Positions 42,591 through 50,745 of a stretch of DNA of 64,000 nucleotides are shown in pieces. The notes under the pieces are model-generated. The model searched no databases and had not been told where the DNA came from. It saw only the letters and a list, made by a program, of their open reading frames with translations. The first letter of the stretch is position 1. Every line of letters starts with the position of its first letter. Position numbers and translations under genes: made by a program. The stretch lies in the NCBI GenBank assembly GCA_964558505.1, contig CAZLEI010000003.1:21285-85284 (forward strand). Direction: 5' to 3'. This DNA is from CAYMPW01 sp964558505. GTDB lineage: Archaea > Thermoplasmatota > Thermoplasmata > Methanomassiliicoccales > Methanomethylophilaceae.

Positions 42591-44171
42591 TCACTCGCCG
42601 AACGAGTATTTGGTCGGGGTCAGGAAACGCACCCTCATGCGGCCCCTGATGGCCGACAGCTCATCGGATATCTGATTGTTCCTGGTGTCCGGGTCCCGCG
42701 GGAACCTGTAGTCCAGACCGTCCTCGCAGTAGTTATGGGTGTAGTCCCCGTCATAGCCGTCCATCCCGGCCACGCACACTTCTTCCAGGCCCAGGGTCTG
42801 GAGGAGTTTCAGGAGCATTATCCCCGAATTATCGATTATCTCCGGCTCTTTGCAGCTGTAGCTGGAGAAGTTGATCATGTAATCGTATCCTTCGGCATCC
42901 TTCATATTGGATGTCACGATGCGCTTCGCACCCGGTGCCGGCGTCATGGTGGAGTACCTGCGCATGTTGCTGCTGAACACATAATCGGGTTCGAACGCTT
43001 CGCCTGTGAAGTTGACGGCCACGATGACAGGGTCTTCGGAGTCGATGAACGCCCTCACATCGTCGTACCTCTCCTCCAGGCTCCTGCCGGGGGCGATGAC
43101 CAGGACCTTCCTGTCCGCGAAGGCGGGAGTGAGGTCCGACAGAGCAGACCTGTCGTCGATGTAGTTCTCCATGAACAGGCGGTAGAACTCCTCGGCATCG
43201 CTTTTGGAGAACACCGCTTTCTTCTCTTCGGGAATGGTCTTGAGAAGCTCGTTGAAAGCTTTCTCCGTGAGCGTCTTCTTCTCCGAATAATGGCTCCCGT
43301 AATTGGGATGGCAGCCGTTGGATGCCGTGAGGTAGAACGGCAGGGAATAGCCCCAGAAGTGCTTCCTGTGTATGTTGTCCAGGTATTCGTCTATTATCTC
43401 GAGCATCGGCTCGATGAGATAGTTCCCTCCCTGGAACTCGTTCATGTACCCGGCGAAGAGCTCCATGTTAAGGTTCCCCGCCCCTCTTCCCATTCCGAAC
43501 ACGCAGGCATCGATCAGGATGTCCCTCGTGAGCCTGAGCTCCACGAAAGCTTCGGCATTGCCCATGGCCTGTTGGAGGTTGTTGTGGGAGTGGTATCCCA
43601 GGGCTATCCCCGGGTCCATGTTGTTGTCGGCCAAGTACACCAATCTGAGGAACTGGCGCCTTTTGATGACGCCCAGGGAATCCACTATGTAGATGGATTC
43701 CGGCTCCAGGTCGTTGAAAAGGGATATGGTGTCGATGAACTCCTCGTCACTGTAGGTGTTGGTGCTGACGAGTTGGATCATTATGCGGTATCCTAGATCC
43801 TTCACTGCCTTGGCGTACTCGTATCCTTCGGCGACACGGTCCTGTTTGAATATTATGCGGATCGCATCCACGGATCTGCCGTTGCAAGGTTCCAGCTTCT
43901 CCAGCGGAAGGGGGTTGATCATGTCGATCATCCCGACGTAGGTGACGCCCGCGCACTTGGGAGCTATTATCTCCTCCACCTGTGCCGTGCACGGGAAGAT
44001 GGTCCGATCGGGGGAGTAGTCGCACTCCTTGAGGAAACCGACCTCGATGTACTCGATACCAGTGGAGTTCAGCTTCCGGATTATGAAACGGATGGCATCC
44101 TCGCCGAACTGCCAATTGTTGATGTAACCGCCGTCGCGGAGAGTACAATCCAATAGAGAAATGCGCCCCAT
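42591..44171 (-). CDS. DRE-TIM aldolase fused to a Rossmann-like domain
   Basis: The 526-residue protein has an HMG-CoA lyase/4-hydroxy-2-oxovalerate aldolase barrel (LLDCTLRDGGY at 6-16, metal HSHNN near 198) over residues 1-300. The C-terminal 180 residues (KVLVIAPGRSLEERYDD, VIVAVNFTGE, FEPDYVFSSNMRRY, LGLEEVCVAGMDGY) look like a DUF115/GT42-type Rossmann domain. Such two-part proteins accompany ThDP enzymes in polysaccharide loci. The barrel may join or release pyruvate; the second domain may bind a nucleotide sugar. Substrates are unknown. Confidence 0.8.
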   Translation of the reverse strand: MGRISLLDCTLRDGGYINNWQFGEDAIRFIIRKLNSTGIEYIEVGFLKECDYSPDRTIFPCTAQVEEIIAPKCAGVTYVGMIDMINPLPLEKLEPCNGRSVDAIRIIFKQDRVAEGYEYAKAVKDLGYRIMIQLVSTNTYSDEEFIDTISLFNDLEPESIYIVDSLGVIKRRQFLRLVYLADNNMDPGIALGYHSHNNLQQAMGNAEAFVELRLTRDILIDACVFGMGRGAGNLNMELFAGYMNEFQGGNYLIEPMLEIIDEYLDNIHRKHFWGYSLPFYLTASNGCHPNYGSHYSEKKTLTEKAFNELLKTIPEEKKAVFSKSDAEEFYRLFMENYIDDRSALSDLTPAFADRKVLVIAPGRSLEERYDDVRAFIDSEDPVIVAVNFTGEAFEPDYVFSSNMRRYSTMTPAPGAKRIVTSNMKDAEGYDYMINFSSYSCKEPEIIDNSGIMLLKLLQTLGLEEVCVAGMDGYDGDYTHNYCEDGLDYRFPRDPDTRNNQISDELSAIRGRMRVRFLTPTKYSFGE

Positions 44172-44175
44172 GTTG

Positions 44176-44185
44176 GGACATGTCC
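44176..44185. promoter_or_regulatory. Palindrome in the aldolase-operon promoter
   Basis: GGACATGTCC, a perfect 10-bp palindrome, lies 5 nt before the aldolase ATG and after a TATA-like GAAATATAGG (minus strand). The position suits a repressor site controlling the four-gene run. Confidence 0.35.
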
Positions 44186-44216
44186 TTGCCTATATTTCAA
44201 AATAGGGAGATAAGCA

Positions 44217-44234
44217 ACGGGGCTCCCGCCCCGT
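44217..44234 (-). terminator. Terminator hairpin after EF1-beta
   Basis: ACGGGGC, TCCC and GCCCCGT form a hairpin 8 nt beyond the EF1-beta stop on the minus strand. Confidence 0.65.
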
Positions 44235-44242
44235 TTGAAAGT

Positions 44243-44512
44243 TTAAACAACCGTGTTGGAAACGCACTCGACGTTCTCGATGCCCTCGATCGAGTGGAGG
44301 GCGTCTTCGAGGTTTCCGCCAACGGAATCGTCAGCGTCGTCGATCAGGAATCCTGCATTGACCTTCATGAGTCCGAAGGCAACGGGGAGGATCTTCGTTT
44401 CGAGGAGCTTGACTCCCGCGGGAAGTACCGAGGGGAGTTTGACGATCACCGCATCGAGATCTATCTCGGTGCTTTCGGGCATAAGGTCGTATGTTGCTGC
44501 GATCTGTCCCAT
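44243..44512 (-). CDS. ef1b: Translation elongation factor 1-beta
   Basis: The 89-residue protein is the small archaeal EF1-beta, the nucleotide exchange factor for EF1-alpha. It has the family start (MGQIAATYDLMPESTEIDL), KILPVAFGL in the centre and DALHSIEGIENVEC near the end. It lies 11 nt downstream of the zinc-ribbon gene, a pairing also known in other euryarchaea. Confidence 0.93.
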   Translation of the reverse strand: MGQIAATYDLMPESTEIDLDAVIVKLPSVLPAGVKLLETKILPVAFGLMKVNAGFLIDDADDSVGGNLEDALHSIEGIENVECVSNTVV

Positions 44513-44523
44513 TCAAAACACCT

Positions 44524-44691
44524 TCAAGGTCCGATGAATCCGCATTTCACACATTCGTATTTGACGCCCTGGTCGCGGCACTGGTTGCACCTTCCGATCT
44601 CATACTCCCCGCATTTGGGGCATTTGAAGAAAGTGTTGCCGGGGCCGAGAAGCCTCTTGCCGCAAGAGGAGCATATTTTGTCAGCTGCCAT
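44524..44691 (-). CDS. Small zinc-ribbon protein (HVO_2753-like)
   Basis: The 55-residue protein has four CxxC-type pairs: CSSC (7-10), CPKC, CNQC and CVKC, enough for two zinc ions. The pattern matches the HVO_2753 family, which in haloarchaea neighbours EF1-beta as here. The ATG at 44691 is 25 nt from a TATA box, so the mRNA is leaderless; an upstream ATG lies inside the promoter. Confidence 0.87.
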   Translation of the reverse strand: MAADKICSSCGKRLLGPGNTFFKCPKCGEYEIGRCNQCRDQGVKYECVKCGFIGP

Positions 44692-44715
44692 ACTTGACGC
44701 GATATTATTGCTCAT

Positions 44716-44726
44716 ATTTAAATAAG
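44716..44726 (-). promoter_or_regulatory. TATA box for the zinc-ribbon/EF1-beta unit
   Basis: ATTTAAATAAG on the plus strand (TTTAAAT core) is centred about 29 nt before the ATG at 44691. Confidence 0.6.
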
Positions 44727-44770
44727 CACCCCTAGCAAATGGTTTATGCGGGTAATGCATGGGCGCGGGC

Positions 44771-45652
44771 ATGAAGATATGCCCCGAGTGCGTCCCCTGT
44801 CTGATGAAGCGCGTGCTGTTCCAATCGGAAGCGGCAGGCAACGGCAAGGTGTTCGAGTCAGTATCCGCCGCCCTCAAGACATATGCCAGCTTGTTCGAGA
44901 GCGGCAGCAATTCCGCAGCAGTGGCGACCGAGGTGCACCGGGCCTCCTATGCGGCGCTGGGCGTCCGCGACCCATATCTGGAATTGAAGATCAGGGCCGA
45001 CGCCGTGGCCGAGGGGATGCTGCCGGCCGCCGAAAGCTACATAGAGAGGTCCGATGACAGGTTCCGTGCCTCCATAATGATGGCCGTCATCGGCAACATA
45101 ATGGATTTCGGGTCCGGCATAAAGGCCATAGACGACCCGGACGAGTTCGGCAGCATATTCGAAGATCTCGCCTCACAGGGCATCGGGGCAGACGACACCG
45201 AGAAGTTCCGTTCATCCATACGCCCCGGGGGCACCGTGCTATACATGTTCGACAACTGCGGCGAGTCCCAGCTGGACAAACTGCTCATAAGGGAGATCCG
45301 TTCGATGGGGGCCCGCGTGGTGGGGATAGCGCGCGGAGAGCCGATACTGAACGACGTGACCGAGGAGGATGCGTTGCGCATCGGCCTTGACCGTGAATTG
45401 GACAGGCTGCTCACGAGCGGACAGTTCGCCATCGGCCTGGACCTTTCCAAGATAGGTCCGGAGCTCAGGGAGGAGCTCGCCGATGCAGACCTGCTCGTCG
45501 CCAAGGGCATGGCCAATTTCGAGGCCCTGTCCGATCAGGATGCCGGCGTTCCGGTCGTGCACATAATGAGGTCCAAATGCATGCCGGTCGCCAGGGCGGC
45601 GGGCGTTCCGTACGATACCAACGTGGTCCTGTACCGTCCTAAGCAGATTTGA
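44771..45652 (+). CDS. DUF89/ARMT1-like metal-dependent phosphatase
   Basis: The 293-residue protein begins MKICPECVPCLMKRV, typical of archaeal DUF89 proteins. It has the metal/phosphate site FDNCGESQLDKLLI and a late LVAKGMANFEAL. Related enzymes act as damage-control phosphatases on sugar phosphates. The upstream ATG at 44759 is possible, but a TTTATG element at 44739-44744 fits the later start. It faces the EF1-beta unit divergently. Confidence 0.85.
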   Translation: MKICPECVPCLMKRVLFQSEAAGNGKVFESVSAALKTYASLFESGSNSAAVATEVHRASYAALGVRDPYLELKIRADAVAEGMLPAAESYIERSDDRFRASIMMAVIGNIMDFGSGIKAIDDPDEFGSIFEDLASQGIGADDTEKFRSSIRPGGTVLYMFDNCGESQLDKLLIREIRSMGARVVGIARGEPILNDVTEEDALRIGLDRELDRLLTSGQFAIGLDLSKIGPELREELADADLLVAKGMANFEALSDQDAGVPVVHIMRSKCMPVARAAGVPYDTNVVLYRPKQI

Positions 45653-45679
45653 AATACGACCAGCCCCTAAGGAGATTCG

Positions 45680-46717
45680 ATGTCCTCAGGAAAGGTCAAG
45701 CAGGCGATAATAATGGTCGGAGGCATGGGCACCAGGCTCAGGCCGCTCACCAACAGTCGTCCGAAGCCCATTCTGCCAGTCCTAGACAGGCCCTGCCTCT
45801 CGTATCTCGTGGAGTCGTTCTCTAAGGCAGGTATAACCGAGATCATCTTGGCATGCGGCTATCGCTCGGAGCAGATGTCCGAAGCCATCGGAGACGGGTC
45901 CGAGTGGGGCATCTCCATCGAGTATTCCTATGAGGACGAGCCCATGGGAACGGCAGGGGCGATCAAGCTTCTGGAGGACCGTCTGGACGAGACCTTCGTG
46001 ATGGCATTCGGGGACGTGTTCGCCGACATGAACCTGACCGAGGAGATCGAGGAGCATTTCTCGTCGGGGGCCGATGTGACGTTCGCTCTCACGCCAGTCC
46101 CCAATCCGTGCGAGTTCGGGATCGCAAGGGTCGACGAATCCGGGCGCATAACCGAATTCAAGGAGAAGCCGCTTCCCGAGGAGGTCTTCTCCGATCTCAT
46201 CAGCGCAGGCGTGTTCGTGATGAACAGGGACCTCCTGTCGCTCGTACCGTCGGGAAGGCCCTTCGATTTCTCGAAGGAGCTGATGCCGCTGGTCATGTCC
46301 ACAGGACGCACGGTCCAGTCCCACATACTCGAAGGCGTGTGGAAGGACGTCGGCCGCCCCAGCGATCTTCTCGCCGTCAACATGGTCATGGCGTCGAGGA
46401 GGTTCGGCGACTACGCATGGCCGCAGTCAAGTGTTCCGGGGAGCAGCATCATAAAGCCGTTCTATCTCGGCCAGGGCGCATCGGCGAAGGATTCTGCCAT
46501 GTCTGCGGTCGTCCTGTCGGAAGGGTGCACGGTCGTAGGCGGCAAGATATCCAATTCATTGCTTTTCAAAGGATGCAGCGTCGAGGGCGCGGAGATATCC
46601 AACAGCATACTCGGCGAGGGTTGCACCGTCGGCACCGGTGCCGTGATAATATCATCGGTGCTGGGCGACGGGACCGTGGTGGAAGCCGGCGCAAGGGTCG
46701 AGGGCGAGAACCGTTAA
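45680..46717 (+). CDS. Sugar-1-phosphate nucleotidyltransferase with left-handed beta-helix
   Basis: The 345-residue protein has the pyrophosphorylase signature GGMGTRLRPLTNSRPKPILPV at 14-34 and a second domain of hexapeptide-like repeats (EGCTVVGGKISNS, EGAEISNSILGEGCTVG) at the C-terminus. It resembles mannose-1-phosphate guanylyltransferases and glucose-1-phosphate uridylyl/thymidylyl enzymes, so the exact sugar is uncertain. It would supply activated sugar to the glycan genes around it. Confidence 0.87.
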   Translation: MSSGKVKQAIIMVGGMGTRLRPLTNSRPKPILPVLDRPCLSYLVESFSKAGITEIILACGYRSEQMSEAIGDGSEWGISIEYSYEDEPMGTAGAIKLLEDRLDETFVMAFGDVFADMNLTEEIEEHFSSGADVTFALTPVPNPCEFGIARVDESGRITEFKEKPLPEEVFSDLISAGVFVMNRDLLSLVPSGRPFDFSKELMPLVMSTGRTVQSHILEGVWKDVGRPSDLLAVNMVMASRRFGDYAWPQSSVPGSSIIKPFYLGQGASAKDSAMSAVVLSEGCTVVGGKISNSLLFKGCSVEGAEISNSILGEGCTVGTGAVIISSVLGDGTVVEAGARVEGENR

Positions 46718-47997
46718 GGCAGTTCTTCCATCGGTCCATCCTTCCGTGCACTTTTGCGGAAGTGCAGAGCGCATGTCACTATGAGGCATATCATCATCAG
46801 GGCCATGAACGCGCTCTTGATCCCGATGACGACGTTCTGGGATATCAGCATCCCTCCTAGGTCCAGCAGTCCGGGCAGCGGTGCGAGGCCGACGATGAAG
46901 ATTATCACGAACAGGAGATTCTGCTTGCTGAGCTCTTTCTCGGACCTCAGGAAGAATATGAACGGGAGTGCGAGAAGCACGAGCATGTACTGCATCACGG
47001 CCACGGCTGGCCCGAAGAACGCCATGCACATCGCAAGGGCGATGACCTCCCAGTCCTTGGCTTTCTTGTCGTACACGATGATGAGGATCATGGGGATGAA
47101 GAGCACAGCCGTCAGTATGTACCCGAGAGCGAGTACCGTGGCGGCCGGGAGGCTGCTGCCCACCACTACGTTCAATACCTGATGCATCAGTGTGAACCCG
47201 GTCGGACCCGATGTGTACGATCCTATGTGAATCTGTATGTTCTCGATGAGGATCGCGATGTTCCCGTCCGTGAACAGGAACGGTACGAAGAAGAATATGA
47301 GGCCCAGCGCGACACAGAGCCCCGTCTCGCGCCAGTTCCTCTCCCTTATCAGGAGGAGCCCCAGGAAGATGGGGTAGATCTTCACGCTTACCGCGATGGC
47401 CAGTGCCACGTACGAGATGTACCTCACCGTTTTGTTCTCCGATCTGTATCCCAGCAGGAATATCAGGCACAGCGGGAGGATCAGAAGGACTATGTTCCCG
47501 CGGTCGACGGCGTAGATGAACGGGTACGACATGAGGAACAGGAAGCAGAACGCCATCGCGTATCTGCGCAGTTCGGAACTGTGTTTGACGATGACGAAGA
47601 ATGCGAATGTCAGAAGGGTCACTATCAGATAGTACGACATGATGCCCATCTGAGAGCCTCTGAGCGCGTAGATCAGGTCCGGCATTCCGGGGTTCTCCAC
47701 GAAAGGTATCGTGAAGATGCCGATGACCGTGTACATGACGGTCGCCAACGGCGGATAGATGACGTGCGCCAGCGTGTAAGGGTGGTTGAAACTCGATGCA
47801 ACGCTGTAGAAGTAATCGTAGTAGTAGTTGCTGTGATCTTCGCAGATCATCCCGTACAAGGCCTGCCCGCCGGTGGCCAGCACGCATATGAAGAACACGA
47901 TGACGAATGCCAGGGCCAGCATGAGGGCGGTGAACAGCACGGGATTGCGGGCGTATTCACCCTTGGCCTTGGCCATGATGCAGTCAGCAATCCGCAT
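46714..47997 (-). CDS. GT87-like polytopic membrane protein
   Basis: The 427-residue protein has about ten or eleven membrane helices, an early VIYPPLATVMYTV motif and an AVDRGNIVLL segment with a later AVSVKIYPIFLGLLL, typical of GT87/DUF2029 lipid-linked-sugar mannosyltransferases. It starts 6 nt after GGGAGG and overlaps the upstream paralogue by 14 nt. Its stop overlaps the end of the convergent nucleotidyltransferase. Confidence 0.8.
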   Translation of the reverse strand: MRIADCIMAKAKGEYARNPVLFTALMLALAFVIVFFICVLATGGQALYGMICEDHSNYYYDYFYSVASSFNHPYTLAHVIYPPLATVMYTVIGIFTIPFVENPGMPDLIYALRGSQMGIMSYYLIVTLLTFAFFVIVKHSSELRRYAMAFCFLFLMSYPFIYAVDRGNIVLLILPLCLIFLLGYRSENKTVRYISYVALAIAVSVKIYPIFLGLLLIRERNWRETGLCVALGLIFFFVPFLFTDGNIAILIENIQIHIGSYTSGPTGFTLMHQVLNVVVGSSLPAATVLALGYILTAVLFIPMILIIVYDKKAKDWEVIALAMCMAFFGPAVAVMQYMLVLLALPFIFFLRSEKELSKQNLLFVIIFIVGLAPLPGLLDLGGMLISQNVVIGIKSAFMALMMICLIVTCALHFRKSARKDGPMEELP

Positions 47998-49276
47998 CTG
48001 AAACCTCCCTTTTCTTGGGTCCGTATGTCCTGTAGCGCCGGTACCAGTCGGAGATGAGCATCAACAGCAATGCGGCTTCGAACAACATCTTGACTGCGAC
48101 CAGGATGTTCTGTGTGTAAGTGGAGCCGCCCCAGGATATTGTCAGGATCCCGGGCAGGGGTGCGAGGATGACGATGAGCATGATCGCGATGGCGATGTTG
48201 CGACGGGTGAGGTCCTTCTCGCACAGCAGGAACATGATGGTCGGGATTATGAAATAGATAGAAGAGTACATCGCAACGCTGGTTATCGGTATTGTGGCCA
48301 GCACGCATGCGCAAAGGAGAGCTTTCTCCCAGATCAGCATATGCTTGGATACGACCGTCAGCAGGCAAAGGACTCCCATCACGCCTACGATTGCATATCC
48401 TATGACTACAGCGGCGGCATCGCCGATCATCGGTCCTATCGTCTCGGACAGCAGGAGATGGATCGTCGTGGGCGCCGACGCGCCTCTTTGGTCGGAGAGT
48501 ATCCCCATGTTCTCGAGGAGTATGGCTATGTTCCCGTCGGTGAACACGAACGGCACTATTAGGAGCACTCCCGAGATGAAAATGCCGACCATCGCTTCTT
48601 TGATGTGCTCCTTGTCGAATAGCAACGCCCAGAATATCAACGGGTAGATCTTGATGGCGGAGGCAATGGCCAATGCCGCGTATGCAGAGTACCTCAGCCA
48701 CTTATTCTCGGACCTGTGGAAGATCAGGAAGAATCCTATGAGCGCCGCGACGAACATGATGCTGTTCCCGCGCTCTATGCAGCATACCACCGGTGCGGAG
48801 AACAGGATCAGCAAGAGGGCCGAAGCTTTGGTGGCACGGTCCTTGGAGGCGATATGCGATATCAGCAGGTAGAATAGGAACAGTGTTATGACGACAGTCG
48901 CAAAGTAGATCGCCATGCCCATCTGGGAATCGCGGAGGGAGAGAGCGAGCGGATATCCCTCCATCGGGATGGTGGCGAAAGGGATGGTGATCATGGCGAT
49001 TATCTTGTATGCGATGGCGGCCAGCGGCGGATAGATGATGTGGTGTTCCGTGTACGGCAGGTAACTGCTGTCGGCAACGCTGGTGAAGAAATCCATGAAC
49101 ATGTCGGATTTGTCATCGAAAAGGAATCCGGAGATACTGCGACCGCCGGTTATGATGCCGACGAAGACGAACATCAAGAGGAACAGGATGAGGACCGTCA
49201 TGAAGAAGGTCGAAACAGACCTTTCGCCGAATATGTTGCGGAACATCTCCTTTCCGGTGCCAATCGGATCGTCCAT
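47984..49276 (-). CDS. GT87-like polytopic membrane protein (paralogue)
   Basis: The 430-residue protein is a clear paralogue of the next gene: HIIYPPLAAIAYKI, CIERGNSIMFVAALIG and ASAIKIYPLIFWALL sit at matching places. The pair looks like a tandem duplication with divergence. The cytoplasmic tail differs (YGPKKREVSDADC). A TATA-like AAAGTTATAT precedes it. Different acceptor or position specificity is likely. Confidence 0.8.
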   Translation of the reverse strand: MDDPIGTGKEMFRNIFGERSVSTFFMTVLILFLLMFVFVGIITGGRSISGFLFDDKSDMFMDFFTSVADSSYLPYTEHHIIYPPLAAIAYKIIAMITIPFATIPMEGYPLALSLRDSQMGMAIYFATVVITLFLFYLLISHIASKDRATKASALLLILFSAPVVCCIERGNSIMFVAALIGFFLIFHRSENKWLRYSAYAALAIASAIKIYPLIFWALLFDKEHIKEAMVGIFISGVLLIVPFVFTDGNIAILLENMGILSDQRGASAPTTIHLLLSETIGPMIGDAAAVVIGYAIVGVMGVLCLLTVVSKHMLIWEKALLCACVLATIPITSVAMYSSIYFIIPTIMFLLCEKDLTRRNIAIAIMLIVILAPLPGILTISWGGSTYTQNILVAVKMLFEAALLLMLISDWYRRYRTYGPKKREVSDADC

Positions 49277-49386
49277 GAGGTTGCAACGTCGAAGCCTGAT
49301 ATAACTTTACCACATCGCGCATGACTGATGGACATGGTACGGCGCAAACAAATATATCATGTGTGAACAATCGCAGGCAGAGCGAA

Positions 49387-49749
49387 ATGCACGTCATCTC
49401 ATTGGTCGTAAGGAATGAATTCGGTGTCATGCAAAGGGTCATGGGCGAATTCACCAGGAACAAGATCAACGTTGAGACCATCGTCGTCGGGAAATGCGAG
49501 CAACCGGGGAGGGCCAGGATAGTGCTGTCCGTCATCGGTGAGGACTCGGCCAGGACGGCATTGGAGAAAGTCTGTGCACTGCAGGACGTTTTCGATGCGG
49601 AGATCGTCACTCCTGACAGACAATCGGCATATGCGCTCATGTCCACTACGAGCGGCAACGTCGGCGTCGTCGGCGGTTCGGAGCAGGTCGGAGAGATCAT
49701 CGACCGCAGTCAGCCCGAAAAATACGTCAAAGCGCTAAATGCCCTGTGA
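49387..49749 (+). CDS. ACT-domain protein resembling the acetolactate synthase small subunit
   Basis: The 120-residue protein begins MHVISLVVRNEFGVMQRVMGEFTRNKINVETIVVG-like (short run shown: VVRNEFGVMQRVMGEF), the ACT fold of IlvN/IlvH, followed by 40 residues of other sequence in place of the normal second domain. It is 13 nt upstream of ilvE, so a role in branched-chain amino acid control is likely. The catalytic large subunit is not adjacent. A TATA-like AAATATAT lies at 49350-49357. Confidence 0.78.
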   Translation: MHVISLVVRNEFGVMQRVMGEFTRNKINVETIVVGKCEQPGRARIVLSVIGEDSARTALEKVCALQDVFDAEIVTPDRQSAYALMSTTSGNVGVVGGSEQVGEIIDRSQPEKYVKALNAL

Positions 49750-49762
49750 AGAGGTGTCAAAA

Positions 49763-50689
49763 ATGGAAAAAACTGAGAAGATTTGGCTTAACGGCAAATT
49801 CGTGCCCTGGGCGGACGCCCGTATGCACGTTCTATGCCACGCGATGAACTATGGCACGGGCGTCTTCGAGGGGATTCGCGTGTACCAGACTCCCAAAGGA
49901 TCTGCCATTTTCAGGTTGAAGGACCACGTGAAGAGGCTCATGGACGGATGCAAGGTCATGACCATCGGCCTCAACATCAACGGCAAAGAGTACGGATTCG
50001 ATGACATCTGCAGCGCGATAAAGGACACCGTCAGGGAGAACGGCAAGGTCGATTATGTCAAGCCCACGGTCTTCCTGAGCGGGGAAGAGGTCGGACTCAA
50101 TCCCACGAAATGCGCTTCGTCCATGGCAGTCATCGGAGTCTACATGGGCAACTATCTGGGAGAGGGCGCATCCGAGGGCGCAAAGCTCATCATCTCGTCA
50201 TGGCAGCGCCCTGACAATCTGTGCTCCCCCGCAGGCGCCAAGGTGAACGGAGCATACGTCACCAGCACCCTGGCAAAGAGGGAGGCGATCCAGCACGGGG
50301 CATCCGAGGCCGTAATGCTGAACTCCAGAGGCAATGTCGCGGAGTGCACGGGAGAGAACATATTCATCTACAGGCATGGGAAGATCTTGACGCCCGGCCC
50401 CTCGAACAGCATCTTGGAGGGCATAACCCGCAATTCCATCATCGATGTCGCCAGGGACATGGGATACACGGTCGAGGAGACCGATATCTGCAGGACCGAG
50501 CTCATAACGGCCGATGAGGTCTTCATGACCGGCACGGCCGCGGAGATAGCACCCGTCACGATCATTGACGAGAAGAAGATCGGCAACGGCAAGATCGGTC
50601 CGGTTGCAAGCGCGATCCACGCAAGGTTCCACGACATCGTGACGGGGAAGGTTCCCGAATACGATGCCTGGCTCGATTACGTCAATTAA
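49763..50689 (+). CDS. ilvE: Branched-chain amino acid aminotransferase
   Basis: The 308-residue fold-type IV aminotransferase has MNYGTGVFEGIRVYQ near the start, the PLP lysine region AGAKVNGAYVTS, ECTGENIFI and the late DEVFMTGTAAEIAPV. It interconverts Leu, Ile, Val and their keto acids. The ATG follows GAGGTGTCAAAA. A good terminator follows. Confidence 0.94.
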   Translation: MEKTEKIWLNGKFVPWADARMHVLCHAMNYGTGVFEGIRVYQTPKGSAIFRLKDHVKRLMDGCKVMTIGLNINGKEYGFDDICSAIKDTVRENGKVDYVKPTVFLSGEEVGLNPTKCASSMAVIGVYMGNYLGEGASEGAKLIISSWQRPDNLCSPAGAKVNGAYVTSTLAKREAIQHGASEAVMLNSRGNVAECTGENIFIYRHGKILTPGPSNSILEGITRNSIIDVARDMGYTVEETDICRTELITADEVFMTGTAAEIAPVTIIDEKKIGNGKIGPVASAIHARFHDIVTGKVPEYDAWLDYVN

Positions 50690-50698
50690 ACTTTCAAT

Positions 50699-50714
50699 GG
50701 CCCCTCGCGGGGCC
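50699..50714 (+). terminator. Terminator after ilvE
   Basis: GGCCCC, TCGC and GGGGCC form a hairpin followed by TTCCTTTTC. Confidence 0.75.
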
Positions 50715-50745
50715 TTCCTTTTCATTATCCCTCGGAGTTGACCGA

